Below are positions 16,201 through 23,392 of a stretch of DNA of 40,481 nt, piece after piece. The DNA lies in the NCBI GenBank assembly GCA_964407165.1, contig CAYOUJ010000018.1:1-40481 (forward strand), in the 5' to 3' direction. Origin of the DNA: CAZPKH01 sp964407165 (GTDB taxonomy: Bacteria > Bacteroidota > Bacteroidia > Bacteroidales > Muribaculaceae). How positions within the stretch are numbered: position 1 is the first letter of the stretch; each line of letters begins with the position of its first letter. Made by a program: the position numbers and the translations under genes. Below the pieces are notes generated by a model that was not told where the DNA came from, searched no databases, and worked only from the letters and a program-made list of their open reading frames with translations.

Positions 16201-17958
16201 ATGCTAAAAGCCCGAAACATATTGCTGATGGTGCTGGCGCTGCTGGTCAGCGGCGCCGTGGTCTCCGCCAAAAAGTCTGCCTGGGCCGACCAGGCACGGC
16301 AGCGCAAGGCCGACTACCTCTATCTCGAGAGCCTCAACCAGGACCTGGCCGACAACTCCGACGCCGCCTACGAGCTGCTCGTGCGCGCACACGCCCTCAA
16401 CCCCGGCGACAACACCATCGGCTACCAGCTCAGCAACTACCTGCTCAACCTTCTGCAGAACGACACCTCGGCACTGACCCGCGCGCGCGCGCTCATCGAG
16501 AACTATTACCGCGAGAACCCCGACGACTTCTACGGCGACGTGATGTATGCCACCCTGCTCGAATACCTCGGCGAAGGGCAGCAGGCCATAGAGGTGTGGG
16601 AAAACGTCCACCGCCGCTTCCCCGACAACTCGTCGGTCACTTACAAGCTCGCGGGCAACTACGCCTCGCTTCACGACACCACCGCCGTGCGCCGCGCCAT
16701 AGAGCTTTATGACACCATCATGATGGCCGAGGGAGAGAGCGCAGAGCTGCTGATGAGCAAGATGCGCCTGCTGTACATGCTCGGCGACACCGTGTCGATG
16801 GTGCGCCAGGCCGAGACCACCCTCGCCTCCCCCGAAGGCATGACCGCCGACAATCTCATCATGGCCGGCACCATCTTCCACGCCCTCGAGCTGAACGACC
16901 GCGCCCTCGAGTGCCTGCAGCAAGCGTGCGTGGCCGACTCTACAAGCGGCATGGCTTTCTACACCCTGGCATCGTTCTATAACGAGCTGGGCGACTCTGC
17001 CGCATACGACCGCGAGATATACAACGCCCTGACGCGCACCTCGCTCGAGCCGGAGATCAAGGGTGAACTGCTGCGCGACTACATTGTCAACCACATCAAC
17101 GACACGCTGGCCGAGCCGCGCATACACCAGCTGTTTGCCACCCTCATCGACATGCACCCCCACGATGCGTCTGTGCGCAACTCCTACACTGACTACCTTA
17201 TCTTCCTCAAGCGCTACGGCGACGCCGCCGAGCAGCTTAGCTACTCCCTCGACCTCGACCCCGACCAGGAGGAGATGTGGGAGCGCCTGACACAGCTCTA
17301 TGAGATAGACGAGCAGTATGAGAAGTCAATTGCGGCCGCAGCCGACGGCGCACACTACTTCCCCAACAATGCCAAGCTCCCTTACTTCGCCTCCATCGAC
17401 TGCGTGATGCTCGAAGACTACCCCCGCGCCGTGGAGTATAACCGGCAGGCTTTTGCCGTGACCGACTCCACAGACTACGAGATGCTTACCACCCTCTGGT
17501 GTGCCCGCGGCGACATCTATTACAAGATGGGCGACGTCGACTCGTCGTTCATGGCCTACGAGCACGCCCTAACCTACGACCCCGAGAGCTCGCTTACGCT
17601 CAACAACTACGCCTACTTCCTCGCCGTGGCCGAGCGCGACCTTGACCACGCCCAGCAGATGGTAGAGAAGGCCCTGCGCATCGACCCTGAAAACATCAAC
17701 GCCGTCGACACCTACGCCTGGGTGCTCTTCAAGAAGAAGGAATACCAGCGCGCACGCGAGGTGTTTGACTCGGCCATCGACCAGATGCTCGATCCCGACA
17801 ACCCCTCCGCCGAAGCCTACGAGCACGCCGGCGACATATACTTCATGACCGGCGACGTCGACCAGGCCGTCGAATACTGGGAGACTGCCATCACCGTCGA
17901 CCCCGACAACGAGCTGCTAAAAAAGAAGGTGCAAAACAAAACTTACTTCTTCAAATGA
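16201..17958 (+). CDS. TPR-repeat protein, exported
   Basis: A 585-residue protein with an N-terminal signal sequence (about 1-23, ending VVSAKK) followed by helical pairs along the whole length. Clear TPR units include the C-terminal run around SSFMAYEHALTYDPESSL, MVEKALRIDPENINAVDTYAW and AVEYWETAITVDPDNELL. It overlaps the DUF4292 gene by four bases (ATGA), implying coupled translation. It probably acts as a periplasmic scaffold; its partner is unknown. Confidence 0.85.
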   Translation: MLKARNILLMVLALLVSGAVVSAKKSAWADQARQRKADYLYLESLNQDLADNSDAAYELLVRAHALNPGDNTIGYQLSNYLLNLLQNDTSALTRARALIENYYRENPDDFYGDVMYATLLEYLGEGQQAIEVWENVHRRFPDNSSVTYKLAGNYASLHDTTAVRRAIELYDTIMMAEGESAELLMSKMRLLYMLGDTVSMVRQAETTLASPEGMTADNLIMAGTIFHALELNDRALECLQQACVADSTSGMAFYTLASFYNELGDSAAYDREIYNALTRTSLEPEIKGELLRDYIVNHINDTLAEPRIHQLFATLIDMHPHDASVRNSYTDYLIFLKRYGDAAEQLSYSLDLDPDQEEMWERLTQLYEIDEQYEKSIAAAADGAHYFPNNAKLPYFASIDCVMLEDYPRAVEYNRQAFAVTDSTDYEMLTTLWCARGDIYYKMGDVDSSFMAYEHALTYDPESSLTLNNYAYFLAVAERDLDHAQQMVEKALRIDPENINAVDTYAWVLFKKKEYQRAREVFDSAIDQMLDPDNPSAEAYEHAGDIYFMTGDVDQAVEYWETAITVDPDNELLKKKVQNKTYFFK

Positions 17959-18791
17959 ACCGCCTCACTCTCATCGCATTATCAGCCATAATAGCCCTCG
18001 TGGGCTTTTCCTGCGGCACTTCACAAAACTCTGCAAGCTTAGTGGCCCCCACCCTTGGGGTAGGGTCGGAGGGGGCCGACGGGGCGAGAGGAGCCGACTT
18101 CGCCAAACTCACCGAGTCTTACGGCACCTGGCAGGACGTGAAGATACCCCTCAGCGTCAGCCTTTCGCAGCCCGTCAAGGCCGGCATCAGCGGCACCGTC
18201 ACCATGACCCGCGACCGCGACATCTACATCTCCATGCGCTTTCTGGGCATGGAGGTGCTCAGCATCTACGTCACACAAGACTCGCTCTTCGCCACTTACA
18301 AGCCCGGCAAGCTATACGTGGCCGAGAGCCTTGACGGGCTCCTCGGCGGATTTCCCGTCACCGTGGGCAATGTGCAGGATCTGTTGCTGGGCCGCGCCTT
18401 CGTGGCCGGCCGCGGCCTGCTCACAACCGGCATGGCCGCAGACGTCACCGTCACAAAGGCCTCGAAGGGCTACGTCATCACCCCGGCGAGCGTGCGCGGC
18501 GTGGGTTACACGTTCAGTGTCAACGCTTCCGATCAGGTAGCCATGCTCACGGTCACGCCTTCTGGATCGGAGGCAGTGACGGTCACCTACGGCACCGACG
18601 TGAGCACAAAGGCGGGCAACGTCAGCCCCACGGCCACGGTGCTTGCCAACGTCCCCGGCGCGCGCATCAACGCCACCCTCGAGTGGGATCTCGACAACGC
18701 CCGCTGGAACTCCGGCTCCACCAAGACCTGGACAGCCCCCAAAGGCTACAAAAAAGTCCACGCCGCCGACCTCCTCCAACTTAGTTTATAA
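17955..18791 (+). CDS. DUF4292 family lipoprotein
   Basis: A 278-residue predicted lipoprotein with a signal peptide ending GFSCG (Cys20). The body, with TVTMTRDRDIYISMRFLGM and SIYVTQDSLFATYKPGKLY, fits DUF4292, a LolA/LolB-like beta-rich family of Bacteroidetes. Residues about 30-50 (VAPTLGVGSEGADGARG) are encoded by a GC palindrome at 18044-18077 and its flank and look like an in-frame insertion after the lipid anchor. The stop codon lies inside the left inverted repeat of the cassette at 18782-19213. The family is often suggested to act in lipoprotein or lipid handling; that is inference. Confidence 0.75.
   Translation: MNRLTLIALSAIIALVGFSCGTSQNSASLVAPTLGVGSEGADGARGADFAKLTESYGTWQDVKIPLSVSLSQPVKAGISGTVTMTRDRDIYISMRFLGMEVLSIYVTQDSLFATYKPGKLYVAESLDGLLGGFPVTVGNVQDLLLGRAFVAGRGLLTTGMAADVTVTKASKGYVITPASVRGVGYTFSVNASDQVAMLTVTPSGSEAVTVTYGTDVSTKAGNVSPTATVLANVPGARINATLEWDLDNARWNSGSTKTWTAPKGYKKVHAADLLQLSL
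18044..18077. repeat. In-frame GC palindrome in DUF4292 gene
   Basis: GGCCCCC (18044-18050) pairs with GGGGGCC (18071-18077), and inside it ACCC-TT-GGGGT makes a second small hairpin. It lies within the N-terminal coding region, just after the lipobox. Confidence 0.6.
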
Positions 18792-19213
18792 CTTATAGTT
18801 TATAGTTTGAAGCTCTTAGCTTTATAAGAGAGTCACCATTAGTGGATCAAAGTTTAGCATTTTCTTTAAGGATTGTAAACCTTTACAAATATCTTAAAGA
18901 GAAAAAACAGGAATATATCATGTCAAAGCAGGTTTTCCGGTGTGGCACCAGCATCGGCGCAAATATAAACGAAGCATATTTTGGCCAAAGCAAACCTGAC
19001 TTCATTTCAAAACTTGGAATATCACTTAAAGAATGTGGAGAAACCCAATATTGGATCAAACTTCTACACATAAGCAACTACATTAGCGATGAAGAGTATG
19101 AATCCATAATTGAAGACTGCGTAGCATTAGGTAAAATGCTGACAGCTTCTATAAAGGCAGCAAAAGGATTTCACCAAAATAACTATAAACTATAAACTAT
19201 AAGTTATAAACTA
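18782..19213. mobile_element. Cassette with 27-bp inverted ends around a four-helix-bundle gene
   Basis: Positions 18782-18808 and 19187-19213 are perfect inverted copies (27 of 27), rich in TATAGTTTATAA words. They enclose about 378 AT-rich bases holding one small ORF of the 23S intervening-sequence protein family, between GC-rich genes. The left arm contains the stop codon of the DUF4292 gene, the right arm that of the cassette ORF, and the next gene starts 10 bases further on. In RNA the arms would form a 27-bp duplex, a shape similar to rRNA intervening sequences. Calling it mobile is inference: no transposase or target duplication is seen, and similar words occur in other spacers. Confidence 0.5.
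18842..19195 (+). CDS. Four-helix-bundle protein (S23/IVP family)
   Basis: A 117-residue protein starting at GTG 18842. RIVNLYKYLKEKKQEY, SKQVFRCGTSIGANINEA, DFISKLGISLKECGETQYWI and a C-terminal helix are the marks of the four-helix-bundle family first found in 23S rRNA intervening sequences and related to Avd of diversity-generating retroelements. Proteins of this family bind nucleic acid in the cases studied; the role of most is unknown. No reverse transcriptase or rRNA gene is nearby. Its base composition is visibly more AT-rich than that of its neighbours. It fills the cassette at 18782-19213. Confidence 0.85.
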   Translation: MDQSLAFSLRIVNLYKYLKEKKQEYIMSKQVFRCGTSIGANINEAYFGQSKPDFISKLGISLKECGETQYWIKLLHISNYISDEEYESIIEDCVALGKMLTASIKAAKGFHQNNYKL

Positions 19214-19222
19214 ACACATAGA

Positions 19223-20698
19223 GTGGTAAAGGCGATGGGCGTCTTCGGCGGCGTCCAGGCGGCCTCCATTGTCTGCTCTCTGGTGCGCACCAAGCTGGTG
19301 GCCATCTGGGTGGGCACTGTCGGCGTCGGCATCTTCGCCGTCTACAACTCTGCCGTTGACCTCCTCTGGCCCATGGCGCTGCTCGGGCTCAACACCGCTG
19401 CCACGCGCGACATAGCCGCCGCGCCCACCCCTGCCGACCAAGCCGCCACCGCTGCCGCCGTCTCCCGCTGGACCGTGGCACTCGCCCTCGCCGGCGGCCT
19501 TGTGACACTGCTGCTCGCCCCCTGGCTCAGCCGCATCTCATTCGGCGACGCCGCCCACACCACCGACTTCCGGCTCCTCTCCATCGCCATACTCTTCATG
19601 GTCGCCGCACAGGGGCGCCTGGCTATCCTCCAGGGTCTCGGCAGGCTGCGACAGGTGGCCGCAGCGTCGCTTGCCGGAGCCATCGGCGCCACGGTCGCCG
19701 CTGCCGCGCTCCTCTACCCCCTGCGCCAGGAGGGCATCATCCTCGTCATCATCGCCGCGGCGGGCACAGCCGCCATCGCCGCATACGCCGCAAAGGAGGC
19801 GACGCGGCGCAATGGAGGCGACGCGCCCTCGCGTCACCCCGCCAGGCGTGGCCGCCAGGCGTGCAGGGTTGGCGAACAAGGCGGGGATGGCGGCGCGAGG
19901 GCGCGTCGCCTCCTACCAGCGTCGCCTCCAAAGATCGGCTCGATGATACGCCTGGGCCTGTACATCACCGCCGCCACGGCCGTCACCAACGCCGCCGCCT
20001 ACGCGCTAATAGCCTGGCTCACAGCGCGTCACGGCAGCAACACCGCTGGACTCTACCAGGCCGGATTCACCCTCATCAGCCGCTATCCCGCACTCATCTT
20101 CACCGCCATCGCCGTGGAATACTTTCCCCGCCTGGCCTCCGTGGCCACGCGTCCGCGCGTGACACAGCTCTATGTCAGCCACGAGATGCGGCTCACGCTC
20201 ACCATCATCACCCCGCTGGTGTGCCTGATGACGGCATGTGCCCCGTGGGTGCTGAGGCTGCTGTACAGCTCAGAGTTCGCCGACGCCACGTTGATGGTGC
20301 AGACGGGCATTATCGGTACCATACTCCGCGCCGCCTCATGGTGCATGGCCTTCACCATGCTCACTCGCGGTGACGGCCGCATCTACCTGCTCACAGAGAC
20401 CATCAGCGCCGTGGCATACGTAGGACTCAACATACTTGTGTACGACACCCTTGGCCTGGCGGGAATGGGCGTGGCATACATCGGCTGGTACGCCGTATAC
20501 ACCTCCGTGGTCGCCGTGGTCTACCGCCTCCGCTACCGCCTGCGCCTTGCCCGCGGCACGATGGCTCTCGCCTTGGCAGCCGTGGCTGTGGGCAGTGCAG
20601 TACTGCTGGCCACCCTCACCGTCGGCGCCGTCCCGGCCCTGCTGACAGCGGCTCTCATAATCGCTGCAGTGCGCTTTTGGAAGGGGCGACGGCACTAA
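19223..20698 (+). CDS. Polysaccharide flippase (Wzx/O-antigen translocase-like), with in-frame repeat
   Basis: A multi-helix inner-membrane protein of 491 residues of the MATE-like/MVF flippase superfamily, expected to move lipid-linked sugars across the membrane. GVFGGVQAASIVCSLVRTKL at the start is typical of Bacteroidetes O-antigen translocases. The start is GTG 19223 (or ATG 19235); an in-frame TAG lies just upstream, so the N-terminus looks a few residues short for the family, possibly because of the neighbouring cassette. Residues about 191-236 are encoded by a 135-bp palindromic element (19795-19929) placed between the two halves of the transporter, in a loop after helix six; membrane sequence resumes at MIRLGLYITAATAVTNAAAY. 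Confidence 0.8.
   Translation: MVKAMGVFGGVQAASIVCSLVRTKLVAIWVGTVGVGIFAVYNSAVDLLWPMALLGLNTAATRDIAAAPTPADQAATAAAVSRWTVALALAGGLVTLLLAPWLSRISFGDAAHTTDFRLLSIAILFMVAAQGRLAILQGLGRLRQVAAASLAGAIGATVAAAALLYPLRQEGIILVIIAAAGTAAIAAYAAKEATRRNGGDAPSRHPARRGRQACRVGEQGGDGGARARRLLPASPPKIGSMIRLGLYITAATAVTNAAAYALIAWLTARHGSNTAGLYQAGFTLISRYPALIFTAIAVEYFPRLASVATRPRVTQLYVSHEMRLTLTIITPLVCLMTACAPWVLRLLYSSEFADATLMVQTGIIGTILRAASWCMAFTMLTRGDGRIYLLTETISAVAYVGLNILVYDTLGLAGMGVAYIGWYAVYTSVVAVVYRLRYRLRLARGTMALALAAVAVGSAVLLATLTVGAVPALLTAALIIAAVRFWKGRRH
19795..19929. repeat. In-frame palindromic element, copy B
   Basis: Arms: GGAGGCGACGC (19795-19805) with GCGTCGCCTCC (19919-19929), and a perfect 20-bp pair, 19814-19833 with 19894-19913. 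Nearer the centre CCCCGCC (19837-19843) pairs with GGCGGGG (19880-19886). The whole is 135 bases, 45 codons. Its core of about 50 bases, with GCCAGGCGTGGCCGCCAGGC, matches that of the element at 12481-12592. Frame and arms differ between the two. Confidence 0.8.
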
Positions 20699-20753
20699 CG
20701 GGCCGAAACAGCATATTTCCGGCGAAATTTCAGTCCCGTAATCCATTTTTTTG

Positions 20754-20761
20754 TAATTTTG
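20754..20761 (+). promoter_or_regulatory. Promoter -7 box of the Cache-PP2C gene
   Basis: TAATTTTG matches TAnnTTTG and lies 9 bases before ATG 20771, so the mRNA leader should be only a few bases. The -33 element is weak (TTTC at 20728-20731). Confidence 0.5.
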
Positions 20762-20770
20762 CGGTTGATT

Positions 20771-22741
20771 ATGCCAAAGGTTTCACTGACAGCACGTTTG
20801 ACTGTAGCGACGACGGCCATAGCCGCCGTGGTGCTCGTGGCGGCGATGACGGCGGTCTACGTCACGGCGCGGGCACGCGTGCTCGAGGGAGCGCGCGCGC
20901 AGGCCCAGGAACAGCTGACAGCCGCCGCGGCAGTGATAGACAGCCGGCTTGAAGCCGTGGAGACGGCGGTGGGGGGCGCCGAGATAGCGGTGATGGACAA
21001 TTACCGCTACCACTGCGCCGACTCGTTGGAGGGGATAGTGGAGGGTGTGGTAAGCCACAACAAGGGAATCGTCGGCAGCGCGATAGCCCTGAGGCCGGGA
21101 GAGTGCCATGACCACGAGGGCCAATGCATGCTCTATGCCGTCGATGCCCGCGGCGCGGGGATAGTGTCGAAAGATCTTGACGACCCGGACGTGTATGACT
21201 ACGTGAAGATGCCGTGGTACGCCGTGCCGATGGCATCGGGAAAGGACGGGTGGAGCGAGCCGTACTACGACCGCGGCGGCGGCGACATGGCAATGTGTAC
21301 CTACAGCCACGTGCTCACCTCCGGCGACCGCCGCATAGGGGTGCTGACGGCCGACATCGACCTCGACGAGATAGCATATATCATATACGATGCGGGCATC
21401 ACCGGTGGCATCGGGGGCTACTGCTTTCTCATCAGCGACGAGGGCGACGTGCTGTTTCACCCCGACGAGTCGCTGATGCTTACCAAGACGGAAGTTACCG
21501 CCGGCGAGGGGGAGCTTCTGTTCACGGCGCCCGTCGAAGGCCCCGCATGGGTTATAGGCAAGGTGGTGTCAAAGGACCGGCTGCTGCAGTCGATGCACCG
21601 CTCGGTCATCTACATGAGCGCCATGTGCGTGTTCACCCTCGTGGTGCTGGCGCTGGCACTGTGGTGGTCGATACGGCGGCTGAGCCGTCCGGAGGTTGAG
21701 CGCCAGCGGCGCCTCGACACCGAACTGGCCGTGGCCCGCCGAATACAGGACGGCTTGCTCCCCTCCGCCTCCTCCGTGACCACACCGGAAGTGACAGTCG
21801 ACGCCTTCATACGCCCTGCCAAAGAGGTGGGCGGCGACTTTTACAATTTCCATCAAACGGGCACGCACCTCCACTTCATCATCGCTGACGTCTCCGGCAA
21901 GGGTGTCCCGGCGGCCATCTTCATGGCGGTGGCGACAGATTTGTATACCTCGCTGATGAACTACGACCCGGAGCCACGCATGACAGCATCGCACCTCAAC
22001 GACATGCTCTGCACCGCCAACGGCGCGGGGATGTTCTGCACCGCCCTCATCGGGCGCCTCGACACGACCGACGGCACGCTGCTGCTCTGCTCGGCAGGCC
22101 ACAACGCGCCGCTCCTCGACGGCAGCTATCTCAAGCTGCCCCCAAACATTCCCCTGGGAGTGCTCCCTGAATTCAAATACGAGCAGGTGGAGCTGTCGAT
22201 ACCCGACGGCGGACAGCTGATGCTTTACACCGACGGCGTCACCGAGGCGTTCAATACCGCAGGCGAAGAGTTCGGCGCCGGGCGCCTCAAGGGTTGCTGT
22301 GCCGACATACACAGTGTACGCCAGGCCTTGGCTGAGTTTACGCGCCGCTGCGAGCAGAGCGACGACATCACCCTGCTCTCGGTAAGCTATCACCCGCGAG
22401 TCATCGAGATTGCGCCGCAGCTTGAGGAGTTGCCGGCGGTTATGGAGCAGGTGGCGGCACCGCTGCAGCTTGCTGTGGAGGAGGCGCTGGTCAACGTCAT
22501 CACCCACTCCGGCGCCACGGCCATAAAAGTCATAATCACTGATGAGGCCGTGACCATCGTTGACGACGGCACGCCGTTCGACCCCGTGTCGGCGCCGCTG
22601 CCGGAGGCGGCCAACGCCCTCGCACCCCGCGTGGGTGGCCAGGGTATGCGGCTCATGCGCTCTCTCGCCACCCTCGCCTACCGCCGCACCACTTCCCACA
22701 ACATCCTCACCCTTTACCCGATTACCCCTTTACCCGGTTAA
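20771..22741 (+). CDS. Cache-PP2C-HATPase partner-switching regulator
   Basis: A 656-residue membrane signalling protein. Helix 1 (about 8-30) and helix 2 (about 283-303) bracket an extracytoplasmic double-Cache sensor domain (WYAVPMASGKDGWSEPYYD). A SpoIIE/RsbU-type PP2C phosphatase follows, with metal-binding residues in KEVGGDFYNF (Asp about 356) and IIADVSGKGVPAA. The C-terminus is an RsbW-like ATPase with N box EEALVNVITHSG (about 569-580) and GGQGMRLMRS. Phosphatase and kinase activities toward an anti-sigma-antagonist would thus lie in one chain. The partner STAS gene starts 22 bases downstream. ATG 20771 is preferred because TTG 20759 overlaps the promoter box. The last codons (LYPITPLPG) are made of spacer-type TTACCC repeats. 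Confidence 0.9.
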   Translation: MPKVSLTARLTVATTAIAAVVLVAAMTAVYVTARARVLEGARAQAQEQLTAAAAVIDSRLEAVETAVGGAEIAVMDNYRYHCADSLEGIVEGVVSHNKGIVGSAIALRPGECHDHEGQCMLYAVDARGAGIVSKDLDDPDVYDYVKMPWYAVPMASGKDGWSEPYYDRGGGDMAMCTYSHVLTSGDRRIGVLTADIDLDEIAYIIYDAGITGGIGGYCFLISDEGDVLFHPDESLMLTKTEVTAGEGELLFTAPVEGPAWVIGKVVSKDRLLQSMHRSVIYMSAMCVFTLVVLALALWWSIRRLSRPEVERQRRLDTELAVARRIQDGLLPSASSVTTPEVTVDAFIRPAKEVGGDFYNFHQTGTHLHFIIADVSGKGVPAAIFMAVATDLYTSLMNYDPEPRMTASHLNDMLCTANGAGMFCTALIGRLDTTDGTLLLCSAGHNAPLLDGSYLKLPPNIPLGVLPEFKYEQVELSIPDGGQLMLYTDGVTEAFNTAGEEFGAGRLKGCCADIHSVRQALAEFTRRCEQSDDITLLSVSYHPRVIEIAPQLEELPAVMEQVAAPLQLAVEEALVNVITHSGATAIKVIITDEAVTIVDDGTPFDPVSAPLPEAANALAPRVGGQGMRLMRSLATLAYRRTTSHNILTLYPITPLPG

Positions 22742-22763
22742 AACCCCATTACATTAACTAACC

Positions 22764-23060
22764 ATGACTATAACCAACACCCCCGAAAATCTTACCATCA
22801 CCCTTACGGGTCACCTTGACACCCTCGCCGCCCGACAGCTCGAGACCGAGCTCCAGGCCGTAAAGATAGAGCCGGGCCAGGCCGTGGAGGCCGACCTGAC
22901 CAATCTGAGCTACATCAGTTCGAGCGGCCTGCGCTGCCTCGTCCTACTCTACCGCGCCGCCACCGACGCCGGCAGCACCTTCACCGTCACGGGCGTGCAG
23001 CCTGCCGTCCGCGAAGTCTTCGACATCACCGGCTTCTCACAAATCTTCTCACTCACCTAA
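22764..23060 (+). CDS. STAS-domain anti-sigma-factor antagonist
   Basis: A 98-residue single-domain STAS protein of the SpoIIAA/RsbV type. The phosphorylation loop reads LSYISSSGLRCL, with Ser53 (or Ser54) as the likely phosphorylated residue. It lies 22 bases after the Cache-PP2C-HATPase gene and is its probable substrate. In Bacillus such a protein frees a sigma factor when dephosphorylated; here no sigma factor is adjacent, so the output is unknown. A strong terminator follows. Confidence 0.93.
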   Translation: MTITNTPENLTITLTGHLDTLAARQLETELQAVKIEPGQAVEADLTNLSYISSSGLRCLVLLYRAATDAGSTFTVTGVQPAVREVFDITGFSQIFSLT

Positions 23061-23085
23061 AATTTCCTTTATAAAGGAAATTTTT
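23058..23085 (+). terminator. Terminator of the STAS operon
   Basis: AAAATTTCCTTTATAAAGGAAATTTT is a near-perfect palindrome at the stop codon of the STAS gene, ending in a T run. Confidence 0.8.
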
Positions 23086-23102
23086 GGGTGCGCCATTATT
23101 TT

Positions 23103-23134
23103 TTTGGCAGTTTGAGGGAAAGTGTGTATCTTTG
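23103..23134 (+). promoter_or_regulatory. Promoter of the riboswitch transcript
   Basis: TTTG (23103-23106), 20 bases, TATCTTTG (23127-23134) is a full-consensus Bacteroidetes promoter. Transcription would start near 23140, just before the aptamer. Confidence 0.75.
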
Positions 23135-23139
23135 CCGAC

Positions 23140-23250
23140 GTTAAACAAGTATGTATCGGGAAGCACGTGAGACTCGTGCACTGTCGCGCAACCGTGAACG
23201 CCGCCCCGCGCGGGTGGCAAAGTCGGGAACCGAGGCCGTTGAAATACGGC
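23140..23250 (+). promoter_or_regulatory. Cobalamin riboswitch aptamer
   Basis: The conserved core is recognisable: GGGAAG (23158-23163), a short hairpin GCACG/CGTGC, then ACTGTCGCGCAACCGTGAA (the B12-box region) and AGTCGGGAACCGAGGCC (23221-23237) matching the 3' conserved part. It lies directly after a strong promoter. Cobalamin riboswitches turn off B12-uptake genes when cobalamin is abundant; here the only downstream gene is the lipoprotein at 23393. The expression platform probably includes GCCG/CGGC (23235-23250) and AGTCG/CGACT (23257-23284). The exact boundaries are estimated. Confidence 0.8.
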
Positions 23251-23287
23251 ACGCCAAGTCGCTTTCGCATGAAAAGGGCCGACTGTC

Positions 23288-23369
23288 AGTGCATAATGCA
23301 TAGTGCATAATGCATAATTGGCCCTTCCCTCAGCTAATTATGCATTATGCACTATGCTTTATGCATTAA
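23288..23369 (+). repeat. GCATAAT long hairpin in the riboswitch leader
   Basis: Copies of the GCATAAT word on one side pair with their inverse on the other; at least 22 bases match exactly and the stem extends to about 30 bp with one mismatch, around a loop containing GGCCCTTCCCTCAG. It sits between the aptamer and the start codon, so it may affect expression or mRNA stability. The words are the same as at 8119 and 16101. Confidence 0.75.
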
Positions 23370-23392
23370 AATAAATTTATAAAATACCTACA

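Noticed and set aside
18842..19195. Diversity-generating retroelement accessory gene
   Set aside because: The protein fold is related to Avd, but no reverse transcriptase, template repeat or variable repeat is present.
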